64,000 nucleotides of DNA, from assembly GCF_000757905.1 (NCBI RefSeq), contig NZ_JRLH01000012.1, one strand, 5' to 3'. The translations under genes and the position numbers were made by a program. The notes beneath the pieces were generated by a model. The model made no database searches and was not told the origin of the DNA. It worked only from the letters and a program-made list of their open reading frames with translations. Source of the DNA: Arsenophonus nilaparvatae. GTDB lineage: Bacteria > Pseudomonadota > Gammaproteobacteria > Enterobacterales > Enterobacteriaceae. This document shows, in pieces, positions 1 through 8,800 of the stretch; position 1 is the stretch's first letter; the number at the start of each line of letters is the position of its first letter.

Positions 1-658
1 TGCTATCGATTATCTCTTTCGCCATCGGCCTCAATGGAAAAAAGAGGTTGCGGTGGGCAAAACATTAGTCTCCAGTGCCATGATCGATCGTGTGGTTGCA
101 GATTTAGGACGTAAATTAGTTGAAGTACCGGTTGGTTTCAAATGGTTTGTTGATGGTTTATATCAGGGTAAGTATGGTTTTGCTGGTGAAGAGAGCGCTG
201 GTGCTGCTTTCTTACGATTTGATGGAACGCCATGGACGACCGACAAAGATGGTATCATTCTCTGTTTGTTAGCCGCTGAAATGACGGCGGTGACAGGGAA
301 AAACCCGCAGCAGCGCTATCAAGAACTTGCTCACCTTTTTGGTGAACCTTGCTATAGTCGTATCCAGGCTAAAGCTAGCCATCAACAAAAACAACGTTTA
401 GCTAAATTGTCCGCTGAAATGGTATCTGCAGATATGCTGGCTGGTGATCCGATTATTGCCCGCTTAACCAAAGCGCCAGGCAATGGCGCAGCGATTTGTG
501 GTTTAAAAGTAATAACAGATTATGGTTGGTTCACGGCACGACCATCAGGTACTGAAGAAGCTTATAAAATTTACTGTGAAAGTTTTCGTGGTAAGGAGCA
601 TCTTAATTTGATTGAACAGGAAGCTATCCAGATTGTTAATCAAGTTATTGCAGATTGA
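1..658 (+). CDS. pgm: Phosphoglucomutase (alpha-D-glucose), C-terminal part
   Basis: Cytoplasmic enzyme interconverting glucose 1-phosphate and glucose 6-phosphate, linking glycogen and UDP-glucose metabolism to glycolysis. The frame is open from base 2, so the gene starts before the window; the GTG at 53 is an internal valine, not a start. What is seen is about 218 C-terminal residues, including the sugar-binding segment GEESAG and the C-terminal phosphate-binding motif RPSGTEEAYKIY. Both are standard landmarks of the phosphohexomutase family, and the sequence matches E. coli Pgm closely. The gene ends with TGA and is followed directly by a mobile-element relic. Identification is secure; only the N-terminal half and the catalytic serine loop are missing, because of the window edge. 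Confidence 0.95.
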   Translation, partial: AIDYLFRHRPQWKKEVAVGKTLVSSAMIDRVVADLGRKLVEVPVGFKWFVDGLYQGKYGFAGEESAGAAFLRFDGTPWTTDKDGIILCLLAAEMTAVTGKNPQQRYQELAHLFGEPCYSRIQAKASHQQKQRLAKLSAEMVSADMLAGDPIIARLTKAPGNGAAICGLKVITDYGWFTARPSGTEEAYKIYCESFRGKEHLNLIEQEAIQIVNQVIAD

Positions 659-780
659 GCAGTTTATTATCCATTGCACCGTAAAATCCCATCCTTCCGG
701 GGGTATATAAAGCGTGCTTTTCAGACTAGCCAGGTGTTTGCTGCTGTTCAATGTATTACCAAATGATCAATATTGGAGTA

Positions 781-943
781 CCCGGACATAAGTGCCAGGT
801 ATGCGGATATAAGGCGAGCGCAGATATCAACAGTGCCGTATATTTTAGCGACAGGACAAGCCGTGCTTACCTGTAGAGGGATGGTGCAATTAGACCGCCC
901 GTTGAAGCAGGAACCCACTGAAATGATCCAGACTTCAGTCTGA
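781..943 (+). pseudogene. IS200/IS605-type TnpB, C-terminal relic
   Basis: Only the C-terminal tail of an RNA-guided nuclease-like TnpB is left. The first frame (from 781) reads PGHKCQVCGYKASADINSA, the second half of the TnpB zinc ribbon with its CxxCG and ADxN signature. After about position 838 the reading shifts to another frame, ILATGQAVLTCRGMVQLDR followed by KQEPTEMIQTSV and a TGA at 941. That ending is typical of IS1341/IS605-group TnpB. No upstream part, RuvC residues or TnpA is present. The relic is therefore frameshifted and non-functional. Confidence 0.75.
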
Positions 944-956
944 ACCTAGTAGGGAT

Positions 957-979
957 CCTCGCCCTTCAGGGCGGCGAGG
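957..979. repeat. Right-end hairpin of the IS200/IS605 relic
   Basis: CCTCGCC (957-963) pairs with GGCGAGG (973-979) around a short loop, 14 bases after the TnpB stop codon. IS200/IS605 elements carry subterminal hairpins at this position, recognised by the Y1 transposase; where the same RNA spans this end it can also form the reRNA of TnpB. Here it is most likely only the fossil right end. Confidence 0.55.
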
Positions 980-1088
980 ATTTTAATCAATATTGTTTCT
1001 TAGTTAAATGAAGTAACATTCTGTTTTAACACCCACTAGACGCAGGATTGTTTGCAATAGAATATTCAGTATTGATTCCTCAAATATA

Positions 1089-3469
1089 TTAGCTCTTCCC
1101 AGGTTCCAAAACGAGCGTGTGGGCCGTTTTTCCTGGTTGCAAAGGAAGTGGCTCCCCTTTTACCCAGTGATCATGTCCGGCAAGGAACCATGGACTTATC
1201 GGATTACCACTTTGCCCGCCAGGCATTGTTAGCGTACCTTGATCCTCTTTTGCCGGAGCAACAACCAGCCGACTGGATGCACCAAAGCCAGGACGATTAA
1301 CATGGGGCACATTATGATCACCTGATAATGGATCCGATGGTACCGCAAACCAGGGGCGTAAAAAACTGAACACATGTACAAACGGATGAACAATATCAGC
1401 CTTGTTGTTCTGTCCCCAGGTTGCCTCAGTGAGTTTTTTTCTCCACTGGTCAGTGAAGTCAGTACGGTATCCAGTTGATTAACAAGAAAATCAGCCCAAC
1501 AATTGTATGGAGAAGGGATCCATTTTTTAGCCTTGATTAAGGTTATCACCGTTTCATCCCAACGGGTATTGGCTTTCATATAGCTGGCTTGAGGCCATTG
1601 CGCGGTTAGTATTTTATCAACCTTACTGAATATGCCACTATAAATCATGTCACGCCATGCTGATAATAGCAGGTATCCGACAGAATCAATGCAAGCAGAA
1701 TCCTGCCATTCAGTAATAAAACCCGCAGCCTCCTTACGAAGTTCATGACCTATTATTTGTTCATTTAGTAACGGTAATAGTACCTTTTTCCATTTTTGTA
1801 TAAGAGGCGCTCTATTATCTAGTTGAATCGCTCTCATAACATCGGCAGAGATTTTGTCAGCCTGTTTAAGGCAGCGTTTTATTTCCCAGGAGCGAACCCC
1901 AATATCTGCTCCACCATCGCCAATATAAAGGTATTTATTATTGAAACACTGTCTGTTATTGGCTGACCAGAGAATACCATCAGGCGGATCAATAATATCC
2001 GGGTGTTTTTCAGCGGCGAGTAGAGATGCTCCCCATGCAGAATTTTCATCCAGTGGATAAGTATAATTTTCATACGGATCCAATCGCTGTGGTAATCCTC
2101 CTGCCAGAGTCCAGCCTATGTGTCCTTCTTTATCTGCCAGCATCATGTTAACAGCTGGCATGCCTAATGCCTTGGCAATATCGATCGCCTCATGAACATT
2201 GTTAGCCTCGTTTAAAGATAAGAAATTCAGTGAAATGGCTTGTGGTAACTGGAGAACCCAACGCATGGCCAAATTTCCTTCCTGGGTCGACACCACAGGC
2301 CCCCAGGGACTGACAGGGATATTTAGTTCAACAGTGTCATATCCTCCCAACAATTTTCTTACTTTTATCATTTCTTGATGAACTGGCCAGTGCGTTATTG
2401 GTTCCTTGGTTCGTATAAAATCAAAAGTACTGGCATAAGCATTTGTGAGCCCCCAGGCAATACTGCCATTACTTCCCACAACAGTCGCCGGTAATCCCGG
2501 AAGAGTTAGTCCAGCAAGGGTGATATTTTCACCTTTGTCGGTACAATATGTTATTTTTGCCCGGTACCAGTAATTAGGCAGCATAAGCTCAAGATGCATA
2601 TCATTGGCCAGCATAGCTTGTCCGTTTTCGCTATGCTGACTATCGACAACCCAGCCATTACTCCCGACATATGTATGCTCCGAAGGTAATAAGGGAGCGC
2701 GGTCACTGCTTTGTCTCCACCATGCAGGTGGTGTGGCGTCCGGCGCGACAGGTGGTGCAGGTGGAGTACCGGTTAATGGGGTATCCCATTCGCTCGTATC
2801 TGGCATAAGAAACGCCAGTTGTTCTGTCTGGGTGTGTCTGGCAAACCAGCCACGCGCATAAAGACGCGGAGCCTGATTTTGCTGAAGCGCGGATGACAAC
2901 GCATACAAAACGAGTAAGGTATCTTCATCCCTCCAGTCAGCGGGAGTTGTCAGTAATGCAAGATATTCAAAATGGTGGCCCGCTAATGAAGCTCGCCCGG
3001 CGTTAACTCCCCGACTGTATTGAGTGAGAATTTTCTTTTCTGAGACAGGGAGTGTGGTCAGAGTGTCGCGTGCTTTTGTGTGAAATTGCCATAGCCGGTT
3101 TTGCTGGTCCGTTTTTAGCGCAAGAACCCCTAACAATTCAGCCAGTTCACCTGCGGCCAGACGACGCATTAAATCCATTTGTGGAAATCGATCCTGTGCG
3201 TGAATAAAACCTAGAGCGTAGCTGACATCTTCCCTGGTTTTACCGGTAATACCTGGTATACCGAGCTCTGCATCTCGGGTGATAGTGACCTTACCGTTTA
3301 GCAGTGGTTGTTTCAGTATACCATCCAGATTGGGTAAACTAGGCTTACATAGTGCCTGTAGCCAGGCGGGCATACCTGATTTATTATCAGAAAGGAATTC
3401 AGCTCCTGAGATAAGACCACTCAGAATTTCGGTACTGATGAGTTCTTTAATCATGTGTTCAAAATACAT
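1089..3469 (-). pseudogene. Penicillin acylase-family Ntn hydrolase, frameshifted near C-terminus
   Basis: Member of the S45 penicillin amidase/acylase family, self-processing hydrolases that cleave amide bonds of beta-lactams, aromatic amides or acyl-homoserine lactones. The N-terminal part has the typical segment RDAELGIPGI (around residues 65-75) and the AQDRFPQMDLMRR motif. The predicted autocatalytic site is the Gly-Ser in YVGSNGWVVD, giving a beta-chain N-terminal serine. No clear signal peptide is seen at the ATG used. The main frame runs to 1229, but after a run of seven T (1434-1440; A7 on the coding strand) homology jumps to the frame ending at 1089. One extra A would give a continuous protein of about 790 residues, the usual family size. 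Either a recent slip or a homopolymer base-calling error. The substrate cannot be deduced. Confidence 0.8.
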
Positions 3470-3869
3470 TCCCGGACCAAGTCCTTATTCGTACCCCCTA
3501 AATAACACCTTGTCCTTTCAGTATTTTCCTGTTGTTGATTAAGGTAATTTATCTTTCCGGTATATATTTTCAGTTTGTTTATCTGCCTCTATATTGCTTA
3601 TCAAAAATTACATTTTGAATTTTTACTAAATTACAGGGCATTAACCATATGTGCGAAAATGTATCGAATAAGTTTGATATCATGGCAAAAAAGAGAAGAA
3701 ACTAACACAGTCATCAGTAGTAAAATATCTGATATTGAGTTTAGCTATCTTTTACTTTTGACAAATGAATAACCTGATTTTGTTTTATTTACGTGAAGAT
3801 TGTTCGAACTAAATTAAATGAAACAAAATTTTTTGTGATAGAGGAGGTATATATCCTGGAGGGAAAAGA
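3470..3869. other. Gene-poor AT-rich spacer
   Basis: Spacer upstream of the acylase gene (its promoter should be here, on the minus strand) and ahead of the PAS/LuxR fragment. A good ribosome-binding site (GAGGAGG, 3841-3847) lies about 23 bases before the fragment's ATG, with a closer GGAGGGAAAAGA just before it. Small reading frames in this stretch show no recognisable protein features. I see no repeat or RNA gene here. Confidence 0.4.
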
Positions 3870-4190
3870 ATGAAACTCTCGATTAATAAAGATATTGATA
3901 TTCGCTTAAACATTCTGATGCTTTCATATATGAAACATAGTAATGATTTTGGGATTATAAAAGATAAAGAATCAAGGTTTGTTTATGCTAATAAGGCTAC
4001 CATTAATTATAGTAATTTCTCTAAAGGTCTTTATATATAAACTCTTTTAATAGTCAATGCTCCGTATCTGATTAGAATTTGAAGCTGTTATACAAGAAAA
4101 CGATAAAAACGTAATGCAAAATCAAAAAACAATTCAAGTTTTCCATATTATTTTTTTAGATTATTTATTTGTTTAAAGTATTATAAATTT
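3870..4190 (+). pseudogene. PAS-type LuxR-family regulator, N-terminal relic
   Basis: The first 56 codons (3870-4040) read as the start of a PAS sensor domain: after a short lead comes DFGIIKDKESRFVYANKAT, the typical PAS beginning of enterobacterial PAS-HTH regulators, then a stop at 4038. Homology seems to resume in another frame from about 4077, where EFEAVIQENDKNVMQNQK can be read, a pattern familiar from the middle of the same PAS domain. The helix-turn-helix half is absent. A stretch similar to 4131-4187 recurs at 13357-13410, suggesting a second relic of the same family. Assignment is by motif likeness only. Confidence 0.5.
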
Positions 4191-4287
4191 TTAGACAGGT
4201 AAAAATATTTATTCTTAAATGTTTATTAAATCGTTTTATAATAATAAAAGATATTTATCGTCTTTAAATAGATTAAGGAGACATTGA

Positions 4288-4438
4288 ATGCGGCTTTTTG
4301 GGTATGCCAGAGTGTCAACCAGTCAACAATCGCTCGATATTCAAATTAAAGCGCTTAAAGAAGCCGGTGTACGAGCAAATCGAATTTTTACTGATAAAGT
4401 CTCAGGTAGTCATACTAATCGGGACGGACTCAATCTAT
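4288..4438 (+). pseudogene. Serine recombinase (resolvase/invertase) N-terminal fragment
   Basis: The frame starts with MRLFGYARVSTSQQSLDIQ, the signature of small serine recombinases; the catalytic serine is in the YARVST motif. It continues for about 50 residues (FTDKVSGS and so on, which aligns to the usual region ahead of the recombinase core) and then stops being homologous exactly at 4439, where an IS6-type terminal repeat begins. A normal protein has about 180-200 residues with a C-terminal helix-turn-helix, so this is a truncated, inactive gene. The ribosome-binding site AAGGAG lies 8 bases before the ATG. Confidence 0.75.
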
Positions 4439-5118
4439 GGCGCTGTTGCAAATATCGTGACGTGGTAGCCTTATTTGTTGGTGAAAGTCTTAACATTTCA
4501 AAAATCCTGTTCACCGGGCACATCTCACCTAAGGGATAGCTGAAGTAAAACGACTTAGCCTGACCTTTACGCAGCGCCAGCATTACTTCAATCCCTTTTT
4601 ATCGTGGCATAAGCGGTCTTCATCGATTTAAACCACAGTGTGGCGCTGATTATCCGTTTCAATTTGCCATGCTCGCATTCGAAAATGTTATTTCGGTACT
4701 TAATCTGTCGATGCTCAACTTCAGACGGATATTGACCTTCACGTTTAAGCTGAACGAGCGCACGAGTGTATGTCGGAGACTTATCCGTATTGATAACGCG
4801 TGGCAGCTGCCACTGTTTTATGTTGTTTAAAATTTTACCCTGAAACAGGTATGCCGCTTTGCTGTTACGCCGTGGTGAAAGGTAAAAATCCAGGGTATGC
4901 CCTCTGTTGTCTACAGCACGATACAGGTAAGCCCACCGGACATCACCTTTACATACGTTTCATCAATGTACCACGGGCAGAGAGCGGAAGGATTACGCCA
5001 GTACCACCTCAGCCGTTTTTCCATTTCAGGCGCATAACGGCTGGACCCAGCGATAGACGGTGGTATGAGCAACATGCACGCCACGTTCAGCCAACATCTC
5101 CTGCAATTCGCGATTAAC
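4439..5118 (-). mobile_element. IS6-family element relic with broken transposase
   Basis: The left end (4439-4452, GGCGCTGTTGCAAA) matches the IS6/IS26 terminal repeat with one mismatch and interrupts the serine recombinase gene. On the minus strand one reads pieces of the IS6 DDE transposase: RELQEMLAERGV, RYAPEMEKRLRWYW, the first catalytic Asp in DETYVKV, then in other frames the NTDK region, HRQIKYRNN and a C-terminus ending near FEM. There are frameshifts after DETYVKV and near the end. The first roughly 30 residues and the matching right-hand repeat are missing, cut at 5118 by another IS6-type terminus. No active transposase can be made. Confidence 0.75.
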
Positions 5119-5132
5119 GGCACTGTTGCAAA
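5119..5132 (+). repeat. IS6-type terminal inverted repeat, left border of effector unit
   Basis: GGCACTGTTGCAAA is the canonical IS6/IS26 terminus, pointing rightward. It truncates the older IS6 transposase relic on its left. Its inverted partner is at 10244-10257, beyond the effector gene. No 8-bp target duplication is visible when 5111-5118 and 10258-10265 are compared. Confidence 0.65.
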
Positions 5133-5239
5133 GCTCGGGTCGGATTGTAATTCCTCCAAAATAAAACTTTTTTCATTAGCAAATTAAGTTATTTTAATGT
5201 AATTAAGTTGTTAATTTTAGGTTAAGTCTGGAGTTCGTT

Positions 5240-5854
5240 ATGCCAAATGTAAATTCTCGTTTTTTATCATTAAACTGGATGTCGTCTGTATTACATCGTA
5301 CTAACCATGAAGTTGAAAATAGGTTAATGGAAGAGCAGCGATCAAGCGATATAGTAGTTTCAAACAATCAGTTACAATTAAATGAATTACAGCATGAAGA
5401 ATTAGCTACTTCAGTAGGGAATAGCACTGAAGCAACTAGTAAGCCGCTTGTTAATAATTTAGTGGCTCTTCTACAAACTTCAAACCATCCAATAAATATT
5501 ACTTTACCCGCTTCAGAAGCCCCATTTTTTTATTCAATTGCACGTAAAGAACAAAATCGACTCTTATGTTCCATGTTAACTCAAGAGGGTCATACAATAA
5601 ATCAGCAAGATGATGAGACTCTATCTTATCGTTTAGTCAATCATATCACCGATTATCTTTCCCATAATAAAAATGAGGAAGATAAGATAGAAACTCTCGC
5701 AAAGTTACTATTAAAACCCTTAGGTGAATATGGTGCCAATGAAGGGGAAAAAATTCCACCTGCTCGCCAGCAGGCTATTATTGCCGATTGGCTGCAATAT
5801 GCAGTGTTAGGTTTATCTTCCGATATATGCAGTGTTAGGTTTATCTTCCGATAA
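5240..5854 (+). CDS. N-terminal fragment of giant E3-ligase-like effector (frameshifted)
   Basis: First 204 codons of the large effector gene that continues at 5832-10229. The ATG has a ribosome-binding site (GGAG, 6-base gap). The sequence is hydrophilic, without a Sec signal peptide, and starts MPNVNSRFLSLNWMSS, compatible with a type III or other non-Sec effector, which cannot be proven from sequence. The frame ends early because 28 bp are perfectly duplicated in tandem (5797-5852). Removing one copy joins WLQYAVLGLSSD directly to KWFLAQLN and yields a single protein of 1653 residues. As it stands the fragment probably has no function alone. Confidence 0.7.
   Translation: MPNVNSRFLSLNWMSSVLHRTNHEVENRLMEEQRSSDIVVSNNQLQLNELQHEELATSVGNSTEATSKPLVNNLVALLQTSNHPINITLPASEAPFFYSIARKEQNRLLCSMLTQEGHTINQQDDETLSYRLVNHITDYLSHNKNEEDKIETLAKLLLKPLGEYGANEGEKIPPARQQAIIADWLQYAVLGLSSDICSVRFIFR
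5797..5852. repeat. Perfect 28-bp tandem duplication causing a frameshift
   Basis: Two identical adjacent copies (5797-5824 and 5825-5852) lie inside the effector gene. Because 28 is not a multiple of three the duplication shifts the frame by +1. The unduplicated sequence would be fully open, so it is recent, reversible by slippage, or an assembly artefact. Confidence 0.9.
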
Positions 5855-8800
5855 ATGGTTTTTAGCGCAACTCAATATTGCGACAACACCCGGTGCTGAT
5901 ATAACAAAAAATAATTTGGGATTTCATCATCAATATTTAACACACTGTTTTTTTGAACAATTTAATCGTACAGGCGAACTTGCCATATTATCTCCACAAA
6001 CTCGCACTTATTACCAAGAAAATGTATTGAGTAGAATTATGCCGACCTTCTGTCTGCAACCGAAGGATATTGCTGATCAGATAAGATTGAAAAATATGAT
6101 GATAAATCAACCAGAGTGGGGTTACTTGCATGCGGGTGCGATGCTACTCAAAGAAAGTGGAGCTGCACTTAATGACATAAGTTTAGATGAGATTATTAAT
6201 ATAGGAATTCTAATAGAAACACTTATCATTGAGGAAAAAGTACCCGCTGAATATTCTCATTATTTCAAATTACCGGCCCTCATCCATCATCAATTAAAAA
6301 CTGAAAATAAAAGAGATAGCGCAGAAATTAATGAACAAACTATACCATCTATTTATCCACACTATTTTAATTACTTACATCAATCGAGCCAGAATAATCC
6401 GTTTATCCAACTTAGCTATTTATTACAGAACCGGCAAAGTCGTCCCGAACTTGCTAGTCAACAATTAAAAGATCATGGTGTGGATGAGGATTGGTTAAAT
6501 AATTATTTGTATAAAAATAGAGAGGTGGACTATCCAAATCAGCAGGGCAAGATAAGCACATTACCTAATATCGATACAATTTTTGAACAACAAAACCAGC
6601 ACATTGTGGATGTTTTTAAGCAAACAGAACACGTTCTTTTACCTCAAGCATTTAATGCACTCAGCGAAGAAGAACAAATATTTTTGCAACGAGCAGAAAT
6701 AAACCAGGTAAAAGTTGAATACAATGCCAGGGATAGTAACATTCATTTTCTACCACCCGGTGTAGCTGGATTAGTTGCTAACAATGGACTTATTATTCAT
6801 ATTCCTGATGCCACTGATATGCTTATGTGTTCCTTTAATGGAGAAGAACGGATTTATGCCTTAGAAAAAGATCAAAAAATGGGGAACTATAAATTATCGC
6901 GCGTTGACCGCAACAGAGATTTAATCTTTGACTTAATAAAAGATCATAAAAATACTCGCTATAACAAAAATTTCGCTTTGAAGATCCACTCTCCTATTTT
7001 GCTAAAAAAAACAGATGAGCAGCCAAAAATGGCGTTGGAAAAATTGGCGGAAATACATAGTAATAAGCTGTTTATAAAATTCCATGATGATGGTTATCAG
7101 AAAACCACTCGGCAAAAAGTAGACGATTTTTTCTTAAGTCTTATTCCTTTTTACACCTGCATTAATGAAGCGCAAAAAGGTAATGTTAGGGAATCTATTG
7201 CCGCCGGTATATTTGATATTTTAAGTTTTTTACCATTTTTGGGTAAAGGACTGCAAATTGGTGGGCGATTTAGTATTGCAATGGGGGAAGCGACGACTCA
7301 AGGACTCAAAATCGCAGCAAAACAGGCAACAATTGCGCAGTTCTTAAAACAAGGAGGTAAGCAGTTTATCAGCGTTGGTATCCCCCATATAACAAAAAGT
7401 GTACCACCAGAAGCCTACATTGGATTAGGTATAGATTTTTTTCGCAGTGCAGATCCAGGGTTTGAATTACTCACATCTGGCGGCATAAAAGGTATCAATA
7501 GTTTAAAAAATACGGCGTTAAAATTAAAACCAAAAATTAATGGCTTAACAAAGCTAGCAGAAACTCTGGAAAAGCAGGTAAAAAATTTTCCGGTAACACC
7601 GGCTAAATCATTTAAAATTGAGACCGCTTACCGCACTGAGTTAAAAAAGAAAGTTTTTGTCGTTAATATTGGTAAAAAACAGGGTAAAGATATCTTTGTT
7701 CAGATTAATTCAGAAACCGGAGCCCTGTATGGTCGAAGATATCTTAAAGACGATGAGGGTAATCTAACATTAGCGCCTATTTTAATACGAGAACGACTTT
7801 ATCATCTGAAAACGCAAGGTCTGGGTGGAATGGGTTCTAAAATGGTGGATAAATTTTGGGGTGGGTCATCTGATGTTTTTTTAACTGGATCGACAGAGGA
7901 AAAACTCGATGCATTAAAAAAATCATTAGCTAATCGAAATGATAATTCTGTTATTGATTTATCGGGAGCAAATTTAAACGATATGAATCTTTCATTTCTT
8001 TTTAATGGTAAAACTAACCTCTCATTAGCGAACTTATCCGGCGCTAATCTAGAAAAAGCGACGCTACAAAAGGTTAATCTAAAAGGCGCTAACTTGCTGC
8101 AAGCTAATCTGATTAGTGCAAAAATGGATGGTAGTAATCTAGCCAACGCTAAGCTGAAGGGTGTTAAAATGATGGAAGCTGACTTGACGAAAGCTATCCT
8201 GACAGGTGCTAAAATGATGGAAGCTGACTTGACGAAAGCTAGCCTGACAGGTGCTAAAATGACGGGAGCTGACTTAACGAAAGCTAAATTAATAAACGTT
8301 AATCTAGCTCAAGCTCATCTGGCAGATGTTAGCTTGGTAGAAGCTAATCTAAAAGGGGCTAATCTAAACGTAGCTAATCTAAATAACGCTAATTTGTCTC
8401 AGGCTAATTTGGTCGGTGTAAAAATGGATGATAGTGATTTAGTCGGCGCTAATCTGATAGAAGTTGACCTGACAGGCGCTAATCTAACTCGGGCTAAGCT
8501 GGGAAACACCATATTAATTGAGGCTAATTTAACCAATGCTAACTTAATGAACGCTAATTTAGCTCACGCTGATTTGACAGAAGCTAATCTGACAGGAGCT
8601 AATCTAACAGAGGTTTACTTGGAAGGAGTTACTTTAGCTAAAGCTAACCTGACAGCCGCTAATCTGACGGGAGCTGACCTGACAGAAGTTGATTTTACAG
8701 GAGCTAATTTGACAGGAGCTAATTTGACAAACGCTAGCCTGACACACACTGATTTGATCGGGGCTAATTTAACCAATACTAATCTGACAGGAGCTGGCTT

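Noticed and set aside
3575..3772. 65-codon frame upstream of the PAS/LuxR relic
   Set aside because: No ribosome-binding site, no recognisable motif, composition like random AT-rich DNA.
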